NCBI RefSeq assembly: GCF_003325375.1
Contig: NZ_CP030862.1
Span: 6,267,501 to 6,331,500 of the forward strand
Origin: Streptomyces globosus
Lineage (GTDB): Bacteria; Actinomycetota; Actinomycetes; Streptomycetales; Streptomycetaceae
DNA: 64,000 nucleotides
Direction: 5' to 3'
The notes under the pieces are model-generated. The model was not told where the DNA came from. It made no database searches and saw nothing but the letters and a program-made list of their open reading frames with translations. Shown piece after piece: positions 35,018 to 41,321 of this stretch. How positions within the stretch are numbered: the stretch's first letter is position 1; each line of letters begins with the position of its first letter. A program made the translations under genes and the position numbers.

Positions 35018-35046
35018 CGCAACCCTCGCCGACGCCGGGCCGTTGA
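35018..35046 (+). promoter_or_regulatory. Candidate BldN-type promoter of the first rodlin gene
   Basis: CGCAAC, 17 bases, CGTTGA, ending 45 bases before the rodlin start. A nearly identical arrangement (CGGAAC, 17 bases, AGTTGA, 46 bases before the start) precedes the second rodlin gene. From memory, the developmental sigma factor BldN uses CGTAAC-like and CGTTGA-like boxes about 16 bases apart, and rodlin genes depend on it in Streptomyces coelicolor. Confidence 0.55.
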
Positions 35047-35091
35047 TCCGGATGCTCCAGTACCGGGCAATCCTGCAAAAAAGGGACGACA

Positions 35092-35502
35092 ATGATCAAG
35101 AAGATGATGGCCACGGCGGCGGCAGCAGCCTCGGTCGTGGGCATCGGCGCCGCCATGGCGCCGCAGGCGATGGCCATCGGGAACGACAACGGGGTCAACA
35201 CCGTCAACGGCAACGGCGCCTCGCAGATCTACGGCAACCAGGCCACCTACGGCAACATGAGCCCGCAGATGGCGCTGATCCAGGGCTCGTTCAACAAGCC
35301 CTGCATCGCCCTGCCCGCGAAGGTCAACGCCCAGTCGATCGCCGCCCTGCTCAACATCGGCGTCCAGGACATCCCGATCCTGTCCAACCCGATGAACCAG
35401 CAGTGCGTCGAGAACTCCACCCAGGCCAAGGGCGACGAGCCGCTCTCCCACATCCTGGACAACATCCCGATCCTCTCCGGGAACGTCTCCGCCGGCAGCT
35501 GA
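35092..35502 (+). CDS. Rodlin
   Basis: Rodlins are exported fibril proteins that align chaplin fibres into the rodlet layer on aerial hyphae and spores. The 136-residue protein has a signal peptide (MIKKMMATAAAAASVVGIGA, cleavage near AMA|IGND). The mature part carries the family text GNDNGVNTVNGNGASQIYGN, QGSFNKPCIALPAKVNAQSI, NPMNQQCVENSTQAKGDEPL and LDNIPILSGN. Two cysteines may form a disulfide. GGGA lies 5 bases before the ATG. It shares most of its sequence with the rodlin gene at 39.1 kb, in the same orientation, flanking the chaplin genes. Confidence 0.95.
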   Translation: MIKKMMATAAAAASVVGIGAAMAPQAMAIGNDNGVNTVNGNGASQIYGNQATYGNMSPQMALIQGSFNKPCIALPAKVNAQSIAALLNIGVQDIPILSNPMNQQCVENSTQAKGDEPLSHILDNIPILSGNVSAGS

Positions 35503-35516
35503 CCGCTCCCGGCGCA

Positions 35517-35554
35517 GCGAGGCCGCCGCACCTTCCCGGTCGCGGCGGCCTCGC
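35517..35554 (+). terminator. Terminator hairpin after the first rodlin gene
   Basis: GCGAGGCCGCCGC and GCGGCGGCCTCGC form a perfect 13-bp stem with a 12-base loop, starting 14 bases after the rodlin stop. Confidence 0.8.
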
Positions 35555-35694
35555 CGCGTCCGGACCCGGCCGGGGAAAGGCCGGCGCGGCCCGAATCCGC
35601 CCGCAATTCACCCCCGGCCGCTTCCGGGGAAATCCTCGGAAACCGGACGGAAAAACAAGGGTTTCCTTACCCCCGCCCGCTCGTTGTTGTTTCT

Positions 35695-35713
35695 GCAGGG
35701 GACGAGCCCCTGC
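35695..35713 (+). promoter_or_regulatory. 5' leader hairpin next to the chaplin ribosome site
   Basis: GCAGGGG and CCCCTGC form a 7-bp stem with loop ACGAG. It ends directly before the ribosome site GGGAAAGGA of the short chaplin gene. Similar leader hairpins precede other surface-protein genes of this cluster. Confidence 0.6.
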
Positions 35714-35732
35714 GGGAAAGGATCGAATTCAG

Positions 35733-35966
35733 ATGACGTACAAGAAGGCAGTGGTGCTGGCCGCCGGCGCTCTCATGGCCGCCGGTGCCGCCTCGCCCGC
35801 CATGGCCGACTCGGCTGCCGAGGGGCAGGCCATCGGCTCCCCCGGTGTCGCCTCGGGCAACCTCGCCCAGGTCCCGGTCCACGTCCCGATCAACCTGTGC
35901 GGCAACACCGTGAACATCATCGCGGCGCTGAACCCGGTGTTCGGCAACACCTGCGTCAACGACTGA
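35733..35966 (+). CDS. Short chaplin
   Basis: Chaplins are small exported amyloid proteins that coat aerial structures and lower water surface tension. This one has 77 residues: signal peptide (AVVLAAGALMAAGAASPAMA|DS) and one chaplin domain reading GQAIGSPGVASGNLAQVPVH, VPINLCGNTVNIIAALNPVF and GNTCVND. The two cysteines should form the family's disulfide, as in ChpF/G/H of S. coelicolor (ChpE lacks them). The ATG at 35733 is 10 bases after AAAGGA. A strong hairpin follows the stop. Confidence 0.95.
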   Translation: MTYKKAVVLAAGALMAAGAASPAMADSAAEGQAIGSPGVASGNLAQVPVHVPINLCGNTVNIIAALNPVFGNTCVND

Positions 35967-36002
35967 CGTAGCGTCAGCGCCCCGCAGGGGCGGACTCCTC
36001 GG

Positions 36003-36042
36003 GGTGGCCTCGGAGTGCACGGCGGTGCACTCCGGGGCCACC
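36003..36042 (+). terminator. Strong 18-bp hairpin between the two rightward chaplin genes
   Basis: GGTGGCCTCGGAGTGCAC and GTGCACTCCGGGGCCACC pair over 18 bases with one G-T and loop GGCG. There is no T-run. It sits 36 bases after the short chaplin stop and only 45 bases before the long chaplin start, so it may act as a terminator, partial attenuator or RNA-processing site. Confidence 0.75.
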
Positions 36043-36053
36043 TTCGATTCAGC

Positions 36054-36070
36054 ACCGGCCCCGCGCCGGT
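36054..36070 (+). promoter_or_regulatory. 5' leader hairpin before the long chaplin ribosome site
   Basis: ACCGGC and GCCGGT pair across a 5-base loop, followed by AGAACAGGGAAGGACCC and the ATG. It mirrors the hairpin placed at the ribosome site of the neighbouring chaplin gene. Confidence 0.5.
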
Positions 36071-36087
36071 AGAACAGGGAAGGACCC

Positions 36088-37302
36088 ATGCGACAGGTAC
36101 TGAGCCGACAGGTACTGGGCAAGGGAATGCTCACGGCCGCGGCCGCATCGAGCCTGCTGTCGATCGCGACGGGCGCGGCCTCCGCGCACCCGGGGGCGGT
36201 GGCGGAAGCCGCGCACTCCCCGGGCGTGCTGTCCGGCAACAGCGTCTCGGTACCGATCACCCTCTCGCCGAACGTGTGCGGCAACAGCGTGGACGGCGGC
36301 GCGGCACTGAACCCGGCCTTCGGCAACACCTGCGTCAACTCGACCGGTTCGGACGCCCACCACGCGCACCGGGACTACGACCGCTACCTGAGCCCGGAGC
36401 ACGCCGAGGCCTTCGAGCGCTACCTCCAGGAGCGCGAGGGACGCCACGCCCGGCCCGGCGGGCCGCGCGACGGGCAGGCGCCGGCCGGTGAGGGCCGCCA
36501 CCGGGCGCCGAAGCACGCGGCACCGGAACAGGCCGCGCCCGCGCCCGCCCCGCCGAAGCACACGGCGCCGAAGCACGCGGCTCCCCGGGCCGAGGAGGTC
36601 CGGCACGGCGGCGGGCCCGAGGAGGAGTGCGACGACCACCCGCAGGGCCGGCCCGCGCCGGCCCCCCTCCCGCACCCGGCGCCCCCGGCACCGCCCATGC
36701 CGCAGCCGGAGCCGGAGCCCGAGCCGAAGCCGCTGCCGCAGCCCGAGCCGGGGCCGGTCGGGGAGCAGCCGGCGCCGCTCCCGATGCCGGAGCCCGAGCC
36801 CGAGCCCGAGCCGAAGCCGCTGCCGGAGCCCGTCCCCGAGGTGCCGCCCGTCGCGGAGGCCCCCGAGCCGCTGCCCGCCCCGCTGCCTGCGCCCGCCCCC
36901 GCACCGCAGCCGCTGCCCGCACCCGAGCCGCCCGCCGAGCCGCCCGCCGGTGAGACCCCGCACCCGCTCCCGGCTCCGGTCGCCGAGGAGGTCCCCGAGG
37001 CGGCGCCGCCGCGCGGCAGCATGCCGGTGACCCTGCCGGCGCCCGCTCCCGCCCCGGAGTCCGGCACCCCGGCCGGGCCCCCGCCGGCCGCCCCCGCGCC
37101 CGTCCCCGCGCCCGTCCCCGCGCCCGTCCCCGGCGCGTGGGCACCCGGCTCCCCGGCCCCGGCGGCGCCCGTCCCGGCGCCCGCCGCCGCCACCGCGGTA
37201 CTCGCCGAGACCGGCGCCGGCCAGGCGGGTGCCGCGGCGATCCTCGCCTCGGCGCTCGTCCTCGGCGGCGCCATCCTGTACCGCAGGTCCCGTATCGCCT
37301 GA
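36088..37302 (+). CDS. Long, sortase-anchored chaplin with a single chaplin domain
   Basis: A 404-residue wall-anchored chaplin. After a signal peptide (AAAASSLLSIATGAASA|HP) comes one chaplin domain, SPGVLSGNSVSVPITLSPNV then CGNSVDGGAALNPAFGNTC. A His/Asp-rich stretch and about 230 residues of Pro/Glu/Ala repeats follow. The end has LAETG at 372-376, a hydrophobic helix (AAAILASALVLGGAILY) and RRSRIA, the sorting signal for covalent wall attachment. Long chaplins of S. coelicolor (ChpA-C) have two chaplin domains; this protein has one, and it lacks the usual hydrophobic VIGLL core segment between the cysteines, reading VDGGAAL instead. It may present or seed short chaplins at the wall. Confidence 0.9.
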   Translation: MRQVLSRQVLGKGMLTAAAASSLLSIATGAASAHPGAVAEAAHSPGVLSGNSVSVPITLSPNVCGNSVDGGAALNPAFGNTCVNSTGSDAHHAHRDYDRYLSPEHAEAFERYLQEREGRHARPGGPRDGQAPAGEGRHRAPKHAAPEQAAPAPAPPKHTAPKHAAPRAEEVRHGGGPEEECDDHPQGRPAPAPLPHPAPPAPPMPQPEPEPEPKPLPQPEPGPVGEQPAPLPMPEPEPEPEPKPLPEPVPEVPPVAEAPEPLPAPLPAPAPAPQPLPAPEPPAEPPAGETPHPLPAPVAEEVPEAAPPRGSMPVTLPAPAPAPESGTPAGPPPAAPAPVPAPVPAPVPGAWAPGSPAPAAPVPAPAAATAVLAETGAGQAGAAAILASALVLGGAILYRRSRIA

Positions 37303-37334
37303 TCCGCCGCCCACCGGTTTTCTGCGGCAAACCG

Positions 37335-37368
37335 CGGCCGGAGAATCCCCTGCCGGATTCTCCGGCCG
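37335..37368 (+). terminator. Terminator hairpin after the long chaplin gene
   Basis: CGGCCGGAGAATCC and GGATTCTCCGGCCG form a perfect 14-bp stem with a 6-base loop, 33 bases after the stop. Confidence 0.8.
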
Positions 37369-37423
37369 TCGCCGTGCGCTCGTACGCGTTTCCGCGGCGG
37401 CGGGGAATCGTTGTGCAGGGCAA

Positions 37424-37444
37424 AGCGGTGCGACGGTCACCGCT
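37424..37444 (+). promoter_or_regulatory. 5' leader hairpin of the secreted protein gene at 37.5 kb
   Basis: AGCGGTG and CACCGCT pair across a 7-base loop and end immediately before GGAAAAGGA, the ribosome site. This is the third rightward gene in the cluster with such a hairpin at the ribosome site. Confidence 0.55.
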
Positions 37445-37461
37445 GGAAAAGGATTTCGAAA

Positions 37462-37809
37462 ATGAAGCTCACGAAGGTCGCCGCGGTCCTCGCCGGCTCC
37501 GTTGCCGCCCTCGGCGCGTCCACGGGTGCGTTCGCCGCCGAGAACCCGGCCGCGATGCCCCCCATGAGCCTGACGGGCGGCGCCACCGAGGCCTTCGACG
37601 CGCTCGCCCCCGTCACCGAACAGCTCCCGACGACCGTGGGCAACGGCATCGCCGAGCAGGGAGAGAACGTGGACAAGGTGGTGGGGACGGCCCAGCAGCT
37701 CAACAAGATCCGCAACAACGCCCCGGGCGAGCTCCTCGGCCTGGCCAACCAGGCCACCCAGGCCTCCCCGCTGCTCGGCGGCGTCCAGCTCAACGGCGGC
37801 GCGTCCTGA
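37462..37809 (+). CDS. Small secreted protein of the chaplin cluster
   Basis: A 115-residue exported protein: signal peptide (KVAAVLAGSVAALGASTGAF then AA|ENP), then MPPMSLTGGATEAFDALAPV, TEQLPTTVGNGIAEQGENVD and QLNKIRNNAPGELLGLANQA. The mature 90 residues are amphipathic and lack cysteine. Not a chaplin or rodlin. I recall comparable small secreted proteins near chaplins but no function. ATG 37462 follows GGAAAAGGA by 8 bases. It converges on the leftward chaplin. Confidence 0.8.
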   Translation: MKLTKVAAVLAGSVAALGASTGAFAAENPAAMPPMSLTGGATEAFDALAPVTEQLPTTVGNGIAEQGENVDKVVGTAQQLNKIRNNAPGELLGLANQATQASPLLGGVQLNGGAS

Positions 37810-37829
37810 CCTCCCGCCCCCGCAACGCA

Positions 37830-37866
37830 CCGTGGGCGCCACCGGCGAGGCCGGTGGCGCCCACGG
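37830..37866. terminator. Bidirectional terminator between convergent surface genes
   Basis: CGTGGGCGCCACCGGC pairs with GCCGGTGGCGCCCACG (plus one flanking C-G pair) across a 3-base loop. It lies 20 bases after the rightward stop and 25 bases before the leftward chaplin stop, so it can serve both genes. Confidence 0.8.
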
Positions 37867-37890
37867 GCGCATGTCCTGCTGGCGTCGGCG

Positions 37891-38130
37891 TCAGGCGTTG
37901 ACGCAGGTGTTGCCGAACGCCGGGTTCAGCAGGGCGATGATGTTCACGGTGTTGCCGCAGACGTTCACCGGAACGTGGACCGGGACCTGAACGAGGTTGC
38001 CCGAGAGCACGCCCGGCGAGCCCACGGCCGCACCCTCGGCCGTCGAGTCGGCGAGGGCGGTACCGGTGGCGCCCGCCGCGGCGAGACCGGCGGAGGCCAG
38101 GACCAGGGCGGCCTTCTTGGCAGAGTTCAT
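37891..38130 (-). CDS. Short chaplin
   Basis: A 79-residue exported chaplin on the reverse strand. Signal peptide (KKAALVLASAGLAAAGATGT then ALA|DS), then one chaplin domain GAAVGSPGVLSGNLVQVPVH, VPVNVCGNTVNIIALLNPAF, GNTCVNA. Both cysteines are present, so it should form the loop-closing disulfide like ChpF-H. AGAAGG lies about 10 bases before the ATG. It is the closest match here to the canonical short chaplin and the main amyloid-forming candidate together with the one at 35.7 kb. Confidence 0.95.
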   Translation of the reverse strand: MNSAKKAALVLASAGLAAAGATGTALADSTAEGAAVGSPGVLSGNLVQVPVHVPVNVCGNTVNIIALLNPAFGNTCVNA

Positions 38131-38159
38131 GGGAGCTGCACCTTCTGTTTCGACGTTCT

Positions 38160-38173
38160 GCCCCGACCGGGGC
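38160..38173 (-). promoter_or_regulatory. Short hairpin in the leftward chaplin leader
   Basis: GCCCC and GGGGC pair around a 4-base loop about 30 bases upstream of the chaplin start. It is shorter and farther from the ribosome site than the hairpins of the rightward genes. Confidence 0.4.
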
Positions 38174-38310
38174 TCACACCGAGAGAAACGGTCCAGCCTC
38201 CCAGACGGACACGGCCCCGCGCACGGTCTGACCTGTTCAGCCCAATCGCTCGCAACCGCGCACGGTTTCCGGCCGCCCGTCCGGCCCCCGGGGCCCCGCC
38301 CGAGGGCCGC

Positions 38311-38817
38311 TCAGGCCCGCTTGGGGACGGCGGGCAGCACCTCCGGCACCTCAGGCACCTCGGTCTCGGGTACCTCGGGGACCTCGGGGACCTCGGGGAC
38401 CTCGGGGATCTCAGGGATCTCAGGGATCTCCGGCAGCTCGGGGATCTCCGGGATCTCCGGCACCGAGCCCACCGGTGGGAGCTCCGGCAGGCCGGGGATG
38501 GCCGGCAGGCCCGGCAGGCTCGGCAGCGACGGAAGCTGGATGGGCGGCAGCTGCACCCCCGGCAGCAGGCCCTGGAGGGACGCCAGGAGCCCGTCGAGGG
38601 TCTGCGTGAGCCCGGCCAGGAGGTCGTCGACCGGGCCGGCGGCCGCTGCCCGGCGCTCCTCGGCCTGCTGCCTGGCCGTCGCGACCCGCTCGCGGAGGTC
38701 CGCGGCCGTGCCGCCGTCGGCGGCGCCCGCGGGTGCGGCCGCGCCGGTGAGTATGACGGCCGCGAGGGCCGACGGGACGAGGACGCGTGCACGGAGGCGG
38801 GACGGCTTCGAGCGCAT
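38311..38817 (-). CDS. Secreted protein with Pro-Glu-Ile/Val repeat
   Basis: A 168-residue exported protein. Signal peptide (VLVPSALAAVILTGAAAPAG then A|AD), a helical charged segment (LRERVATARQQAEERRAAAA), an amphipathic stretch (LLAGLTQTLDGLLASLQGLL), then LPSLPSLPGLPAIPGLPELP and a run of three-residue PEI/PEV units to near the C-terminus. No wall-sorting signal or cysteine is seen. It resembles stalk-like or wall-spanning linkers. ATG 38817 lies 4 bases after AAGGAA. Its place between chaplin and rodlin genes suggests a surface role. Family unknown. Confidence 0.75.
   Translation of the reverse strand: MRSKPSRLRARVLVPSALAAVILTGAAAPAGAADGGTAADLRERVATARQQAEERRAAAAGPVDDLLAGLTQTLDGLLASLQGLLPGVQLPPIQLPSLPSLPGLPAIPGLPELPPVGSVPEIPEIPELPEIPEIPEIPEVPEVPEVPEVPETEVPEVPEVLPAVPKRA
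38345..38460. repeat. 9-bp tandem repeat encoding PEV/PEI units
   Basis: Repeated CTCGGGGAC and CTCAGGGAT-type 9-bp units, several identical in a row, encode the Pro-Glu-Val/Ile stalk of the secreted protein. In-frame copy changes by slippage are possible. Confidence 0.85.
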
Positions 38818-39022
38818 GGGGGTTCCTTCGGTGGGGACACAAAACGGACGGAAGCGATCCGCTTCGCTACCCACCGTGAGAAGTCCTTGCACGGAACGCA
38901 ACCGGAACCCTCACTTGAACGCGATTCCTGCTGGTTGCGTACGGCCTTCGCGCAGGCGTCCGGAACCGACTCACCCGGGCCGGGGAAAAGTCCCGCGGCA
39001 GCAGGCCGTTTGAGTGAAGGCG

Positions 39023-39051
39023 CGGAACCAAGCCGGGCCGGGGCCAGTTGA
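39023..39051 (+). promoter_or_regulatory. Candidate BldN-type promoter of the second rodlin gene
   Basis: CGGAAC, 17 bases, AGTTGA, 46 bases before the start. Box content, spacing and distance parallel the element before the first rodlin gene, which supports shared control. Confidence 0.5.
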
Positions 39052-39097
39052 CCAGGGCGCTCCACTAGCGGGCACTCGTGCGACAAAAGGACCAATG

Positions 39098-39508
39098 ATG
39101 CTCAAGAAGATCATGACTGCCGCCGCGGTCACCGCCGCCGCCGTCGGTGCGGGCGCTGCCGTTGCCGCTCCGGCCATGGCCATCGGCAACGACAACGGGG
39201 TCAACACCGTCAACGGCAACGGCTCCCAGCAGATCTACGGCAACCAGAAGACCGCCGGCGACATGAGCCCGCAGCTCAGCCTGGTCCAGGGCACCCTCAA
39301 CAAGCCCTGCGTCGGCCTGCCGGTCAAGGTCAACGCCCAGTCGATCCTCGCGCTCGTCAACGTCGGCGTCCAGGACATCAACGTCCTGTCCAACCCGATG
39401 AACCAGCAGTGCGTCGAGAACTCGACCCAGGCCAAGGGCGACGAGCCGCTCTCCCACATCCTGAGCAACATCCCGGTCCTGTCCGGCAACGCCTCCGTCG
39501 GCAGCTGA
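39098..39508 (+). CDS. Rodlin
   Basis: Second rodlin, 136 residues. Signal peptide (TAAAVTAAAVGAGAAVAAPA then MA|IGND) and mature text GNDNGVNTVNGNGSQQIYGN, NKPCVGLPVKVNAQSILALV, NPMNQQCVENSTQAKGDEPL and SNIPVLSGNASVGS. It differs from the 35.1-kb copy mainly around residues 48-66 (QKTAGDMSPQLSLVQGTLNK). The pair are likely partners, as RdlA and RdlB are. Of two adjacent ATG codons (39095, 39098) the second lines up with the start and ribosome-site spacing of the first rodlin gene. Confidence 0.95.
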   Translation: MLKKIMTAAAVTAAAVGAGAAVAAPAMAIGNDNGVNTVNGNGSQQIYGNQKTAGDMSPQLSLVQGTLNKPCVGLPVKVNAQSILALVNVGVQDINVLSNPMNQQCVENSTQAKGDEPLSHILSNIPVLSGNASVGS

Positions 39509-39551
39509 CCTGGCTCACCCGCCACCCGGGCCCTGCCCGTGGAGACGTGAC

Positions 39552-39584
39552 GAGGCCCCGGCGGCATCCGGCCGCCGGGGCCTC
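39552..39584 (+). terminator. Terminator hairpin after the second rodlin gene
   Basis: GAGGCCCCGGCGGC and GCCGCCGGGGCCTC form a perfect 14-bp stem with loop ATCCG. It lies between the rodlin stop and the convergent VKOR stop and may serve both. Confidence 0.85.
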
Positions 39585-39604
39585 CGCATGCCCCGGGCCG
39601 CCCG

Positions 39605-40246
39605 TCAGCCCGTCCAGAAGTCCCACCACCGGGTCAGGACGAGCATGCCGATGATCCCGATGTGCAGGGCCGGGGGCGCCCAGGCGAACTCGGCGAAGAA
39701 GCCGCGGACGGGGCCGGGGGCGGGCAGCGCGCCGGTGCGGACGGTGTGCGCGGTCACCGCCCAGAACATCAGCAGCGTCGCGACCCAGGTCAGGCAGCAC
39801 CACAGGCACAGCGCGTTGATCTCGTACAGGGACTGGACCATCAGCCAGGTGCAGAAGCCGACGCCGAACGCGCAGCCGGCGTTCAATCCCAGCCAGAACC
39901 AGGTGCGGTAGCGCGCGCCGGCCAGCAGGCCCGCCCCCGCGCACACCACGGCCCCGAACGCGACCAGTCCCAGCATCGGGTTGGGGAAGCCGAAGACCGC
40001 CGCCTGGTCGCTCTGCATGACGCTGCCGCAGGAGACCACCGGGTTGAGGCTGCACGCCGGCTTGAAGTCCGGGTCCTCCAGCAGCAGGAACTTGTCGAGG
40101 GTGATCACCCAGGAGGCCAGCACCCCGGCGGCGCCGGTGAGGACGAGCAGCCAGGCCAACGCCCGGGGGGCCGGGGACGGTTCACCTTGCCGACGGGTGG
40201 CGGCCCGCGCCTGCTGGCGGGGGACGCCCACTGTTTTCGTTGCCAT
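39605..40246 (-). CDS. Vitamin K epoxide reductase (VKOR) family thiol oxidase
   Basis: A 213-residue membrane protein with four to five helices. Bacterial VKOR passes electrons from a DsbA-like partner to quinone and so drives disulfide formation outside the membrane, replacing DsbB in actinobacteria. Seen are the loop cysteines in FKPACSLNPVVSCGSVM (with the conserved Ser) and the redox CxxC in LCLWCCLTW facing the quinone site. ATG 40246 is chosen; ATG 40255 is 3 codons upstream. No DsbA gene is adjacent. Its position next to two-cysteine chaplins and rodlins invites a link. Confidence 0.9.
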   Translation of the reverse strand: MATKTVGVPRQQARAATRRQGEPSPAPRALAWLLVLTGAAGVLASWVITLDKFLLLEDPDFKPACSLNPVVSCGSVMQSDQAAVFGFPNPMLGLVAFGAVVCAGAGLLAGARYRTWFWLGLNAGCAFGVGFCTWLMVQSLYEINALCLWCCLTWVATLLMFWAVTAHTVRTGALPAPGPVRGFFAEFAWAPPALHIGIIGMLVLTRWWDFWTG

Positions 40247-40325
40247 ACGGCCCATGGTCCCCCGCTTCATGACAGACCGGGGCGAACCCTGCACATTTCG
40301 AGGCAAGTTGACCTGAAAAGGTGGC

Positions 40326-40352
40326 GGGAACCCCCGGCGCTTCCCGGACGTT
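40326..40352 (+). promoter_or_regulatory. SigR-like promoter upstream of the DUF6227 gene
   Basis: GGGAAC, 18 bases, GTT. The thiol-stress sigma factor SigR uses GGAAT/GGGAAY and GTT boxes with this spacing. The element lies 87 bases upstream of the start, almost the same distance as the SigR promoter of hrdD in this window. The C instead of T makes it a weaker call. Confidence 0.5.
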
Positions 40353-40439
40353 TTACCGAACCCCGGACGTGATGCCAGAACCAGGGGCTACGTTGTGCTC
40401 CCGCGAAGTCACTAACTGCGACGGCCTGGAGAACCCACC

Positions 40440-41219
40440 TTGAGCGATCCGTACGAGACAACCGAGGCGCACCTCGAGCGACTCCTGGGCCGCGCCCTCA
40501 ACTCCTATGACCTGCCCGACCGGTTGGTCGAGCGCCTCGGGTCGGCGCTCGCCCACAGTTCTTCGCTCCACACCACCGCCCACAGTCCTGCGGCGGGGCG
40601 GTGGCGGGAGATCCACAGGCACACCTACCTGCTGCCCGACGGTACGTCGGCCTCGCTGTGGGAACTGGTCCACCGGCACGAGCACGACCGGGAGCTGCGG
40701 CACGAGGTGTTCGCCAGCCGGGAGGAGACCAGGCTCGCCGCGGCGCGGCTGTTCGGCGAGGCCGCCGCGCAACCGGTGTTCGACCCGGCGCTGGAGGGCG
40801 TGTTCGCCGCGGTGGAGGAGGAGGGCGACGCGGAGGCGGCGGCCCTCGGCGCTCTGTTCGGCCCGCCGACGGCGGATCAGCGGCACCGGGAGTACGCGGT
40901 GGACCAGTCCGCCGACCATGCACGGCGGGTGCTGCGGCGGGCCGAGAACCCGGACCGGCCCGGGCCCGAGGCGGCGGAGCTGCTGCGCTCTGCGTACGCC
41001 CACCGGATCACGCAGGCGTTCGGCACCCGGCAGTGCCTCGCTGACGGCCGGGACGCCGGCTTCCGGCTGTACGAGCACGCGTTCCTGCTGCTCGACGGGA
41101 GCGAGGTCAGCCTGTGGGAGGTCGAGCACACGGCGACGCCGGACGGGCGCCACATGTGCGAGGTGTACGCGACGGAGGCGGCCGCCCGCGGGGCGATGGA
41201 GGTCCGCGCCCACGGCTGA
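40440..41219 (+). CDS. DUF6227 family protein
   Basis: A 259-residue soluble protein starting at TTG behind CTGGAGAA. The text ETTEAHLERLLGRALNSYDL, then PDRLVERLGSALAHSSSLH and HRHTYLLPDGTSASLWELVH, recurs in degenerate form in the second half (YEHAFLLLDGSEVSLWEVEH), so the protein contains an internal duplication. I recall this as DUF6227 of Streptomyces, with no known function. A possible SigR promoter suggests a link with thiol or redox stress. It converges on the DHA2 transporter across a strong terminator. Confidence 0.8.
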   Translation: MSDPYETTEAHLERLLGRALNSYDLPDRLVERLGSALAHSSSLHTTAHSPAAGRWREIHRHTYLLPDGTSASLWELVHRHEHDRELRHEVFASREETRLAAARLFGEAAAQPVFDPALEGVFAAVEEEGDAEAAALGALFGPPTADQRHREYAVDQSADHARRVLRRAENPDRPGPEAAELLRSAYAHRITQAFGTRQCLADGRDAGFRLYEHAFLLLDGSEVSLWEVEHTATPDGRHMCEVYATEAAARGAMEVRAHG

Positions 41220-41264
41220 CGGCGGCCGCTCCCCCGGGGGCTGCGGGTCCCTGCGGGAAGCGGG

Positions 41265-41300
41265 AACGGGCATGTCCGCTCGGGAGCGGACATGCCCGTC
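41265..41300. terminator. Bidirectional terminator
   Basis: ACGGGCATGTCCGCT pairs with AGCGGACATGCCCGT (15 bp) around a CGGG loop, centred between the convergent DUF6227 and transporter stops. Confidence 0.85.
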
Positions 41301-41321
41301 ACAGGGGGGCCGGCAGCCGGG

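Noticed and set aside
36420..37274. 284-codon Gly/Ser/Ala-rich leftward frame
   Set aside because: Antisense of the Pro/Glu repeat in the long chaplin, with no ribosome site or domain.
38311..38817. Mycobacterial-type PE/PPE protein
   Set aside because: The Pro-Glu repeats are PEV/PEI stalk units after a normal signal peptide, not the N-terminal PE or PPE domain.
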